From the NCBI RefSeq assembly GCF_003253735.1, contig NZ_QKYW01000001.1:186001-250000 (forward strand): a stretch of 64,000 bases of DNA, given 5' to 3'. This document shows positions 41,167-48,681 of the stretch, in pieces (the first letter of the stretch is position 1; every line of letters begins with the position of its first letter). A program made the translations under genes and the position numbers. This DNA is from Pseudomonas sp. URMO17WK12:I2. GTDB lineage: Bacteria > Pseudomonadota > Gammaproteobacteria > Pseudomonadales > Pseudomonadaceae. The notes under the pieces are model-generated. The model was not told the DNA's origin. It saw nothing but the letters and a program-made list of their open reading frames with translations, and did no database searches.

Positions 41167-42309
41167 ATGACGGCCCTGTCCCCTACCCTCGAGCTCGCCT
41201 GCGACCTGATTCGCCGGCCTTCCGTCACGCCGCTGGACGAAGGCTGCCAGGAACTGATGATGCGCCGCCTCGCGGCTCTGGGGTTCGCCATCGAAGCGAT
41301 GCGCATCGAGGACGTGGACAACTTCTGGGCCAGCCATGGTAGCCAGGACGGCCCAGTGCTGTGCTTCGCCGGGCACACCGACGTGGTGCCCACCGGCCCG
41401 CTGCAGGCCTGGCAACACGGCCCGTTCGAGGCGCTGATCGACGAGCAGGGCATGCTCTGCGGTCGCGGCGCGGCAGACATGAAAGGCAGCCTGGCGTCGA
41501 TGATCATCGCCGTCGAGCGCTTCGTCGCCGAATACCCGAACCACAAGGGGCGCATCGCCTTTCTGATCACCAGTGACGAGGAAGGCCCGGCCCACCATGG
41601 CACCAAAGCCGTGGTCGAGCGCCTGGCCGCGCGCAATGAGCGCCTGGACTGGTGCATCGTCGGTGAGCCGTCGAGCACCACCCTGGTTGGCGACGTGGTG
41701 AAGAACGGCCGCCGCGGCTCCCTGGGCGCGACCCTGACCGTACGCGGCATCCAGGGCCACGTGGCCTACCCGCACCTGGCCAGGAACCCGATTCACCTGG
41801 CGGCACCAGCGCTGGCCGAACTGGCTGCCGAGCACTGGGACGATGGCAACGCGTTCTTCCCGCCGACCAGCTTCCAGGTCTCCAACCTGAACTCGGGCAC
41901 CGGCGCCACCAACGTGATTCCCGGCGAGCTGAAGGCGGTGTTCAACTTCCGCTTCTCCACCGAATCGACCGTCGAAGGCCTGCAGCAGCGGGTCAACGCG
42001 ATCTTCGCCAAGCATGGCCTGGACTACCACATCGACTGGGCACTGTCGGGCCTGCCGTTTCTCACCGAGCCGGGCGCGCTGCTCGATGCGGTCAGCGCCA
42101 GCATCCGTACGGTGACCGGCCGCGAAACCACGCCAAGCACCAGCGGCGGCACCTCGGATGGGCGCTTTATCGCCACCCTCGGTACCCAGGTGGTCGAGCT
42201 TGGCCCGGTCAACGCGACCATCCACCAGGTCAATGAACGGGTGCTGGCCAGCGATCTCGAGGTACTCACCGAGATCTACTACCAGACCCTGGTCAAGCTG
42301 CTCTCCTGA
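41167..42309 (+). CDS. dapE: Succinyl-diaminopimelate desuccinylase DapE
   Basis: An M20 dizinc hydrolase giving L,L-diaminopimelate and succinate. 380 residues. Metal and catalytic motifs: [27 protein letters not shown] and [14 protein letters not shown]. The dimerisation domain is at about 180-295. rlmA starts within the stop (TGATG), so translation is coupled. With dapC and dapD, three enzymes of the pathway are encoded in this window. Confidence 0.96.
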   Translation: MTALSPTLELACDLIRRPSVTPLDEGCQELMMRRLAALGFAIEAMRIEDVDNFWASHGSQDGPVLCFAGHTDVVPTGPLQAWQHGPFEALIDEQGMLCGRGAADMKGSLASMIIAVERFVAEYPNHKGRIAFLITSDEEGPAHHGTKAVVERLAARNERLDWCIVGEPSSTTLVGDVVKNGRRGSLGATLTVRGIQGHVAYPHLARNPIHLAAPALAELAAEHWDDGNAFFPPTSFQVSNLNSGTGATNVIPGELKAVFNFRFSTESTVEGLQQRVNAIFAKHGLDYHIDWALSGLPFLTEPGALLDAVSASIRTVTGRETTPSTSGGTSDGRFIATLGTQVVELGPVNATIHQVNERVLASDLEVLTEIYYQTLVKLLS

Positions 42310-43118
42310 TGCTCATCTGCCCGATCTGCCAGGGGCCGCTGGCCGCCGTCGACAATGGCGTGGTCTGCCCGGCCAACCACCGTTTCGACCGCGCGCGCCA
42401 GGGCTATCTGAACCTGCTGCCGGTGCAGCACAAGAACAGCCGTGACCCGGGCGACAACGCGGCCATGGTCGAAGCCCGCCGACGTTTCCTCGATGGCGGT
42501 CACTACGCCCCGCTGGCCGCCCGACTGGCGCAGCTGGCCGCGGGCTATGCACCACAGCGTTGGCTGGATATCGGCTGTGGCGAGGGTTACTACACCGCCC
42601 AGATCGCCGAGGCGCTACCGGAGGCCGATGGTTACGCGCTGGATATTTCCCGCGAAGCGGTCAAGCGCGCCTGCAAGCGCGCCCCGCAGTTGAACTGGTT
42701 GATCGCCAGCATGGCCCGGGTGCCCGTGGCAGATGCCAGCTGCGGGCTGCTGGCCAGCGTGTTCAGCCCGCTCGACTGGCAGGAAGCCAAGCGCCTGCTC
42801 GCGCCCGGCGGCGGCCTGCTGCGCATGGGCCCGACCCGTGAGCACCTGATGGAACTGCGCCAGAAACTGTACGACGAAGTGCGCGACTACGACGATCAGA
42901 AACACCTCGAACTGATCCCGCCGGGCATGCACCTGGCGCACAGTGAAACCCTGAGCTTCCGGCTGCTGCTAGACACACCGCAAGCCCGTGCCGACCTATT
43001 GGCGATGACGCCCCACGGCTGGCGCGCCAGTGCCGAACGCCGCGCCGCCGTCATTGCCGAAAGCTTCGAAGTCACCGTCGCCATCCGCTACGATTGGATC
43101 GAGCGAGACGCGCATTGA
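42309..43118 (+). CDS. rlmA: 23S rRNA (guanine-N1)-methyltransferase RlmA
   Basis: A SAM-dependent enzyme methylating G745 (E. coli numbering) of 23S rRNA helix 35. 269 residues. N-terminal zinc finger with C4, C7, C20 and H24 (CPICQ...CPANHRFD), followed by RQGYLNLL. SAM motif LDIGCGEGYYTAQIAEAL. Overlaps the dapE stop. The next small gene follows after 26 bases. Confidence 0.94.
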   Translation: MLICPICQGPLAAVDNGVVCPANHRFDRARQGYLNLLPVQHKNSRDPGDNAAMVEARRRFLDGGHYAPLAARLAQLAAGYAPQRWLDIGCGEGYYTAQIAEALPEADGYALDISREAVKRACKRAPQLNWLIASMARVPVADASCGLLASVFSPLDWQEAKRLLAPGGGLLRMGPTREHLMELRQKLYDEVRDYDDQKHLELIPPGMHLAHSETLSFRLLLDTPQARADLLAMTPHGWRASAERRAAVIAESFEVTVAIRYDWIERDAH

Positions 43119-43144
43119 GCGCCCCGAACGAGTTGAGGATCCAA

Positions 43145-43516
43145 ATGCGCCAACCGGATATCGAGATCTACCTGAAGGACGCCGATCACCAGGCCATTGC
43201 CGCCTGGCTGACCCAGGCCCTTGGCCCGTGCTCCGACTGGCAGCAGAAAGGCCAGACCTTCCAGTGCCGCGCCGGCGACGTGCCGGTGACCTGGCTGCCC
43301 AAAGCCGTAGGCAAATGGCACAGCCTGTACCTGGCAAGCGATGCCACCCCCTGGGACGACGACCTGGCCTGCGCCAAGGCTGCCTATGCGGCACTGAACG
43401 TGGAAATTCGCTGCGCGCCGGGTAGCTGGGAAGAGGAAGAAAGCGACGAGCAGGCTGATCAATGGCTGCGCATCAGCGCCGATGGTGTCCAAGAGATCAC
43501 TTGGCGTACAGGCTGA
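43145..43516 (+). CDS. Conserved hypothetical protein, 123 residues
   Basis: A soluble acidic protein without a recognised domain name. A beta-rich start (PDIEIYLKDADHQAIAAWL) is followed by FQCRAGDVPVTWLPKAVGKWHSLYL and an acidic segment (SWEEEESDEQAD). GAGGAT precedes the ATG at 43145. The frame opens earlier at 43094, overlapping rlmA. A gene of this kind follows rlmA in P. aeruginosa as I recall, so it is likely real. Function unknown. Confidence 0.8.
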   Translation: MRQPDIEIYLKDADHQAIAAWLTQALGPCSDWQQKGQTFQCRAGDVPVTWLPKAVGKWHSLYLASDATPWDDDLACAKAAYAALNVEIRCAPGSWEEEESDEQADQWLRISADGVQEITWRTG

Positions 43517-44244
43517 CCGTCCTGCCCTCAGCTAATTCATCCCACCCGAAGTCGACTGCTCGGTTTTGGGTGCTTTGGCACCGTTCCCTCACACGCTGCC
43601 CCGCTCCGTCTCTGAACCCCTCCCCACTTGCCGCCTCGTTGCCTGAACCTGATCACGATCGTTCACCGCGGCCGGTCGCGTAACGCGTAGGAGGGGCTTT
43701 AGCCCCAAGCTCTTTGCACCCTAATTAAAAGCTCAGGGCTAAAGCGGATCGCCACCCGGCCCATCCTACAAAAGCGGCAGCGCCCGATGTCTGCTTCTGC
43801 TCTTATGTCGCCTAGAAAATCGTGAACAGGTTCTAAGCCCAACTTATCGCGGAATGGATCAGGCCAACCTTGAGGAACCAGTAGCGACCAATAAAAACGA
43901 CTACAAAAATCTCAAAAACGCCATTTTTCACACCTGTAAATGATTTTGAACGGCGCGACATCGCGCCGCACCCGCAAAGATTTTATAACGCACTCTTCCT
44001 AGACATTTATTCATGATAGACGCATGAAGCCCTCTTTTACCGGCAAGAAGCCAATATCTTATCGGGATAATTCAGCATGAAAAATAACAATATCTCCGAT
44101 AACTTGTAGTCATGAAAAATAATTACTCCATGAATATTGCTTACCGGCCTGCTCTGTTTGCAGAATGCCGCGGTACGACTTTAGTCGACACCGTCCCTCT
44201 GCCGCCCTCTGGGTGAATCTGCAACGATCGCAGGAGATGCAAGC
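43517..44244. other. 728-base intergenic region upstream of pntAA
   Basis: No credible gene. The left part holds a REP-like palindrome (43684-43775). From about 43850 to 44150 the sequence is strongly AT-rich, with the direct repeat CATGAAAAATAA at 44076 and 44111 and the pair TTATCGG/CCGATAA at 44059 and 44096. These may be regulatory elements for the pnt operon or a remnant of transferred DNA. Confidence 0.5.
43684..43775. repeat. Palindromic intergenic repeat, second family
   Basis: GTAGGAGGGGCTTTAGCCCC at the left is matched by GGGCTAAAGC and CATCCTAC to the right, forming an imperfect palindrome. It differs from the GTGGGAGCGGG family elsewhere in the window. Confidence 0.6.
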
Positions 44245-45366
44245 GTGCATATTGGTGTTCCTCTCGAAACCCAGGCAGGCGAAACGCGGGTAGCCGCGAC
44301 GCCGGAAACCATCAAGAAGCTGATCGGCCAGGGCCACCAGGTCACCGTCCAGACTGGCGCTGGCGTGGCAGCCAGCATTACCGACACGGCCTATGTGGCT
44401 GCCGGCGCCAGCATCGGCGATGCCGCGGCGGCGTTCGGTGCCGAACTGATCCTCAAGGTGGCCGCCCCCAGCGACACCGAGCTGGCGCTGATGAACAGCG
44501 GCGCCGTGCTGGTCGGCATGCTCAACCCGTTCAGCAATGAGACCATCGCGCGCTTGAACGCAGCCGGGGTCACCGCCTTCGCTCTGGAGGCTGCGCCGCG
44601 CACTTCCCGCGCGCAGAGCCTGGACGTACTGAGTTCTCAGGCCAACATCGCCGGCTACAAGGCGGTGATGCTGGCGGCCAATCACTACCCGCGCTTCATG
44701 CCCATGCTGATGACCGCTGCCGGCACGGTAAAGGCCGCTCGCGTATTGATCCTCGGCGCTGGCGTCGCCGGCCTGCAGGCCATCGCCACGGCCAAGCGCC
44801 TGGGTGCGGTGATCGAGGCCTCGGACGTGCGCCCGGCCGTGAAGGAGCAGATCGAATCCCTCGGTGCCAAGTTCGTCGACGTGCCCTTCGAGACCGACGA
44901 GGAGCGCGAATGCGCTGTTGGCGTTGGCGGCTATGCCCGGCCGATGCCAGCCTCGTGGATGGAGCGCCAGGCCAAGGCTGTACACGAACGCGCCAAGCAG
45001 GCCGATATCGTCATTACCACCGCCCTGATTCCGGGTCGCAAGGCGCCAACGCTGCTGCATGAAGCTACCGTTGCCGAGATGAAGCCGGGCTCCGTGGTCA
45101 TCGACCTGGCCGCCATCCAGGGCGGCAACTGCCCGCTCACCGAACTGGACAAGGTTGTGACCAAGCACGGCGTGACCCTGGTCGGCCACGGCAACCTGCC
45201 GGCGCTGGTCGCCGCCGATGCCTCGGCCTTGTACGCGCGCAACCTGCTCGATTTTCTCAAGCTGGTGATCGACCCGAGCGGCGCCTTTCACCTCAACCTG
45301 GAAGACGACATCGTCGCCGCCTGCCTGATGTGCAAAGGCGGCGAAATCGTGCGCGTCAATAAATGA
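44245..45366 (+). CDS. pntAA: NAD(P) transhydrogenase alpha subunit part 1 PntAA
   Basis: The soluble NAD(H)-binding domain I of proton-translocating transhydrogenase. 373 residues. The N-terminus HIGVPLETQAGETRVAATPE and the Rossmann motif ILGAGVAGLQAIATAKRLG are typical, with RPAVKEQIESLGAKFV after it. GTG is the start codon, with AGGAG eight bases upstream. The membrane part of alpha is a separate gene (pntAB), as usual in pseudomonads. The complex makes NADPH from NADH using the proton gradient. Confidence 0.94.
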   Translation: MHIGVPLETQAGETRVAATPETIKKLIGQGHQVTVQTGAGVAASITDTAYVAAGASIGDAAAAFGAELILKVAAPSDTELALMNSGAVLVGMLNPFSNETIARLNAAGVTAFALEAAPRTSRAQSLDVLSSQANIAGYKAVMLAANHYPRFMPMLMTAAGTVKAARVLILGAGVAGLQAIATAKRLGAVIEASDVRPAVKEQIESLGAKFVDVPFETDEERECAVGVGGYARPMPASWMERQAKAVHERAKQADIVITTALIPGRKAPTLLHEATVAEMKPGSVVIDLAAIQGGNCPLTELDKVVTKHGVTLVGHGNLPALVAADASALYARNLLDFLKLVIDPSGAFHLNLEDDIVAACLMCKGGEIVRVNK

Positions 45367-45372
45367 TGGCCA

Positions 45373-45392
45373 CCCTCTCCTTATAGAGAGGG
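45373..45392 (+). other. Intercistronic hairpin between pntAA and pntAB
   Basis: CCCTCTC and GAGAGGG pair over a CTTATA loop in the 54-base gap. No T-tract. It could stabilise the upstream mRNA segment and set different subunit levels. Confidence 0.45.
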
Positions 45393-45420
45393 CCACTCAC
45401 TACAAAAAAGGATCACTGCG

Positions 45421-45735
45421 ATGGATCTGATTTCCGATGGTATCTACAACCTGATCATTTTCGTGCTGGCCATCTACGTCGGCTACCACGTGGTGTGGAA
45501 CGTCACCCCGGCCCTGCATACGCCGCTGATGGCGGTGACCAACGCCATCTCCGCCATCGTCATCGTCGGCGCCATGCTCGCTGCCGCCCTGACCGTCACC
45601 CCGCTGGGCAAGACCATGGGCACCCTGGCCGTGGCCCTGGCGGCGGTCAACGTGTTCGGCGGCTTCCTGGTCACCCGACGCATGCTGGAAATGTTCAAGA
45701 AGAAAGCCCCGAAAGCCGCGGCGGAGAAGCAGTGA
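45421..45735 (+). CDS. pntAB: NAD(P) transhydrogenase alpha subunit part 2 PntAB
   Basis: A 104-residue membrane protein with three to four helices ([57 protein letters not shown]). It provides the alpha part of the proton channel. The conserved His and Asn side chains of the channel region lie in these helices. A strong AAAAAAGGA ribosome site precedes it. One base separates its stop from the pntB start. Confidence 0.94.
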   Translation: MDLISDGIYNLIIFVLAIYVGYHVVWNVTPALHTPLMAVTNAISAIVIVGAMLAAALTVTPLGKTMGTLAVALAAVNVFGGFLVTRRMLEMFKKKAPKAAAEKQ

Positions 45736-45736
45736 A

Positions 45737-47173
45737 ATGAGCATGAACCTGATCACCCTGCTCTACCTGGTCGCCTCGGTGTGCTTTATCCAGGCCCTGA
45801 AAGGCTTGTCGCACCCGACCACCTCACGGCGCGGCAATGCCTTCGGCATGATCGGCATGACCATCGCCGTGCTCACCACCCTTGGCCTCATCCACAAGCT
45901 GGGCAGCGAACTGGCGGTACAAGGCATCGGCTATGTGATCGTCGGCCTGCTGGTCGGCGGCACGGCCGGCTCGATCATGGCCAAGCGCGTCGAGATGACC
46001 AAGATGCCGGAACTGGTCGCCTTCATGCACAGCATGATCGGCCTGGCCGCCGTGTTCATTGCCATCGCCGCGGTGGTCGAGCCGCAATCTCTGGGTATCG
46101 TGGCCAGCATCGCTGACCCGATCCCTGCCGGTAACCGCCTGGAGCTGTTCCTGGGCGCGGCTATCGGCGCCATCACCTTCTCGGGCTCGGTGATCGCCTT
46201 CGGCAAACTCTCCGCCAAGTACAAGTTCAGACTGTTCCAGGGCGCGCCGGTACAGTTCGCCGGCCAGCACCTGATCAACCTGCTGATCGGCCTGGCCATC
46301 GCCGGCCTGGGCCTGTACTTCACCTTCACCGGCAACCTCACCGCCTTCGCCGTCCTGGTGGCCCTGGCCTTCGTGATCGGCGTGCTGATCATCATCCCCA
46401 TCGGCGGCGCCGACATGCCCGTGGTGGTGTCGATGCTCAACAGCTATTCGGGCTGGGCCGCCGCCGGTATCGGCTTCTCGCTGAACAACTCGATGCTGAT
46501 CATCGCCGGCAGCCTGGTCGGCTCGAGCGGCGCGATCCTCTCCTACATCATGTGCAAGGCGATGAACCGCTCGTTCTTCAACGTCATCCTCGGCGGCTTT
46601 GGCGGTGCGACGGATGCCGGCCCGGCCGCCGGTAGCGGCGAGCAGCGCCCGGTGAAATCCGGCTCCGCCGACGACGCCGCCTTCCTGCTCGGCAACGCCG
46701 ACAGCGTGATCATCGTGCCCGGCTACGGCCTGGCGGTGGCCCGCGCCCAGCACGCCCTGAAGGAACTCACCGAGAAACTGGCGCACAAGGGCGTGACCGT
46801 GAAGTACGCGATCCACCCGGTAGCGGGTCGCATGCCCGGCCACATGAACGTGCTGCTGGCCGAAGCGGAAGTACCCTACGATCAGGTGTTCGAGATGGAA
46901 GACATCAACGCCGAATTCGGCCAGGCCGACGTGGTGCTGGTGCTCGGCGCCAACGACGTGGTCAACCCGGCGGCGAAGAACGATCCCAAGTCGCCGATTG
47001 CCGGCATGCCGATCCTCGAAGCTTTCAAGGCCAAGACCATCATCGTCAACAAACGCTCGATGGCCAGCGGCTATGCGGGCCTGGACAACGAACTGTTCTA
47101 CCTGGACAAGACCATGATGGTGTTCGGCGACGCCAAGAAGGTTATCGAGGACATGCTCAAGGCCGTCGAATGA
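45737..47173 (+). CDS. pntB: NAD(P) transhydrogenase beta subunit PntB
   Basis: A membrane protein of 478 residues: about eight or nine helices to residue ~270, then the NADP(H)-binding domain III (about 300-478). Domain III motifs: VPGYGLAVARAQHALKEL, GANDVVNPAAKND and VNKRSMASGYAGLDNELFY. With PntAA and PntAB it forms the complete complex. The genes stand as one operon ended by a GC-rich hairpin at 47183. Confidence 0.96.
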   Translation: MSMNLITLLYLVASVCFIQALKGLSHPTTSRRGNAFGMIGMTIAVLTTLGLIHKLGSELAVQGIGYVIVGLLVGGTAGSIMAKRVEMTKMPELVAFMHSMIGLAAVFIAIAAVVEPQSLGIVASIADPIPAGNRLELFLGAAIGAITFSGSVIAFGKLSAKYKFRLFQGAPVQFAGQHLINLLIGLAIAGLGLYFTFTGNLTAFAVLVALAFVIGVLIIIPIGGADMPVVVSMLNSYSGWAAAGIGFSLNNSMLIIAGSLVGSSGAILSYIMCKAMNRSFFNVILGGFGGATDAGPAAGSGEQRPVKSGSADDAAFLLGNADSVIIVPGYGLAVARAQHALKELTEKLAHKGVTVKYAIHPVAGRMPGHMNVLLAEAEVPYDQVFEMEDINAEFGQADVVLVLGANDVVNPAAKNDPKSPIAGMPILEAFKAKTIIVNKRSMASGYAGLDNELFYLDKTMMVFGDAKKVIEDMLKAVE

Positions 47174-47182
47174 CCCGCAAAG

Positions 47183-47210
47183 GGGCGCGGTAGAGCCGCC
47201 GCGCCCTCTT
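47183..47210 (+). terminator. Hairpin after pntB
   Basis: GGGCGCGG/CCGCGCCC, 8-bp stem with an 8-base loop, ten bases after the pntB stop, followed by TCTTG. A weak T-tract makes this a probable rather than certain terminator. Confidence 0.5.
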
Positions 47211-47311
47211 GAAGGGCATTTTCAGAGCAAGAAAAAAGCACAGCATCGCTGTTTGGTAACGAGAATTGGTGCTCGAAAAAATAATGAGCTAAGCAACTAT
47301 GCCGAACAATC

Positions 47312-47442
47312 GTAACTGTACCGTAATGAATTCACTGAAATTTTCATTATTTTCAGACTAAAGAACTGCCAAACACGCCAAGTCACGGCAAATTCACAAA
47401 CACCGGTACAGTTACAAACTAAATTGACGTAACAGTTACAAA
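47312..47442. promoter_or_regulatory. Three copies of a GGTACAGTTAC-type motif upstream of the DUF1127 gene
   Basis: GTAACTGTACC at 47312-47322 is the exact inverse of GGTACAGTTAC at 47405-47415. ACAGTTACAAA occurs at 47408-47418 and again at 47432-47442 as direct repeats 24 bases apart. The last copy overlaps the candidate promoter (TTGACG at 47424, TATCTA at 47449). The arrangement looks like the site array of a GntR/MocR-type regulator, which is inference. Confidence 0.5.
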
Positions 47443-47560
47443 GCAACCTATCTAGTGCCCAGCTAATTTACTGCAGCTGTGGCTACTGCAAATCCCGCGC
47501 GAGGTCGAAAATAGGCTCCAGAACTTAACCAGTCCCGCCAAAAGCGGAAGGATGCACACC

Positions 47561-47773
47561 ATGGAACGTACCCTCAGTTCCGATCTGCTTGTCGACAACT
47601 CGTCCAAATCTGCCACCAGCCTGCCGCTGAATATTCTCGCTACCCTGCTCCTGTGGCAGCGTCGCATCGTCAGCCGCCGCCAACTGGCGCGTCTGGATCC
47701 TCGCCTGCTGGCCGATGCCGGTATCAGCGAAAGTCAGCGTTACGCCGAACTGAGCAAACCGTTCTGGCGCTGA
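47561..47773 (+). CDS. DUF1127 small protein
   Basis: A 70-residue basic protein with a C-terminal DUF1127 motif: LLLWQRRIVSRRQLARLDPRLLADAGISESQRYAELSKPFW covers it in outline (W, RRQLARLD, LLADAGIS). Such small Arg-rich proteins act in RNA-linked regulation in some alphaproteobacteria, and are of unknown role in Pseudomonas. GGAAGG lies about nine bases before the ATG at 47561. An ATG at 47552 is too close to it. The gene is monocistronic, ended by a strong terminator, with an unusual long upstream region. Confidence 0.82.
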   Translation: MERTLSSDLLVDNSSKSATSLPLNILATLLLWQRRIVSRRQLARLDPRLLADAGISESQRYAELSKPFWR

Positions 47774-47797
47774 TCGCGACACCTGAGCTTCTCCCGC

Positions 47798-47832
47798 AAA
47801 ACCCCGCCGGCATGCAGCGCCGGCGGGGTTTT
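47798..47832 (+). terminator. Strong intrinsic terminator after the DUF1127 gene
   Basis: AAAACCCCGCCGGC and GCCGGCGGGGTTTT form a perfect 14-bp stem around a 7-base loop. The A and T tracts allow function in both directions. Confidence 0.88.
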
Positions 47833-47967
47833 GTCGTTTCAGGGAATGCCTTCATCAAACAGTCATGCGACTGCCAACAACCCTACACAAACTGTGCAGG
47901 TCTTTCTCAACGGCACGCTGCAGAGCGGTTAGAATGCGGCTTTCCGTGAGCCGTAGAGACCAAGCCC

Positions 47968-48285
47968 ATGCCCATCGTCCGCACCCTCGCCTTTATCAGC
48001 CTGCTCGGCCTTGCCGCCGGTGCCAGCGCCAGTAGTTTCGTGGTAACCACCGACACCCTGGTCGATGCCCTTGCAGGCACCATCGACACCATGTCCAACG
48101 CCACCTCCTCAGTGGTCGACAACAAAGTCGTGCTGGCGGCCAAGGATGACGCAGCGAGTTTCGTGGCAACCGGGGGCGCCGTACGTGGCGCACACCTGGA
48201 AACCGCGCTGCAGCACATCCGTGCGCGCATGCCGGCCCTGCACGCCGACGACGCACAACTGGCGCAGGCCATCCTCGCCAATTAA
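47968..48285 (+). CDS. DUF2388 exported protein (first copy)
   Basis: A 105-residue secreted protein with a signal peptide (LAFISLLGLAAGASA). The mature part SSFVVTTDTLVDALAGTIDT, then AAKDDAASFVATGGAVRGAHLE, is the DUF2388 (TIGR02448) pattern, typical of Pseudomonas. It is similar over its whole length to the next gene, so the pair arose by tandem duplication. GAGA precedes the ATG. The family has no known function and usually occurs in such clusters. Confidence 0.85.
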   Translation: MPIVRTLAFISLLGLAAGASASSFVVTTDTLVDALAGTIDTMSNATSSVVDNKVVLAAKDDAASFVATGGAVRGAHLETALQHIRARMPALHADDAQLAQAILAN

Positions 48286-48360
48286 GCGCATGTCATTGCC
48301 GGAACTGCGGCACAGGTTCCTCGTCCAAGCAGCCAATCAGATCCCATTCGGAGACCATTC

Positions 48361-48681
48361 ATGAAGCGTCCGTTGTTAGCCGCCACCGCCTCGCTGGCCC
48401 TGTTCGCCGGTGCCGTTCAGGCCCAGACCCTGGTGGCCACCAGCAACATCATCGTCCGCGCGCTGGATCGCACCATCGACTTCACCTCGGACACCACCAC
48501 CTCGATCCGCGACATGAAAGTGGTGATCGAAGCCCGTGACGATGCCGCCAGCTTCGTTGCCAGCCAGGGCGATATCCGCGGCGCCCAGCTCGAGGCCGCC
48601 TTTGGCGCGCTGCGCAGCCAGGTTCCCGAGGCGCAGAACGCCTCCGATCAGGTACTCGCAGAAGCCATTCTCGCGCTGTGA
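48361..48681 (+). CDS. DUF2388 exported protein (second copy)
   Basis: A 106-residue paralogue of the preceding gene, with signal peptide (LAATASLALFAGAVQA) and the shared core TLVATSNIIVRALDRTIDFT and IEARDDAASFVASQGDIRGAQLE. GGAG precedes the ATG. Its TGA overlaps the ATG of the DUF4105 gene, so those two are coupled. Function unknown. Confidence 0.87.
   Translation: MKRPLLAATASLALFAGAVQAQTLVATSNIIVRALDRTIDFTSDTTTSIRDMKVVIEARDDAASFVASQGDIRGAQLEAAFGALRSQVPEAQNASDQVLAEAILAL

Larger units (their letters stand above)
47174..47560. other. 387-base AT-rich intergenic region with operator-like repeats
   Basis: After the pnt hairpin the sequence turns AT-rich up to the DUF1127 gene. No gene was found. 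It contains three copies of a GTTAC-type motif (listed separately) and a possible TTGACG -35 at 47424. Confidence 0.55.
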
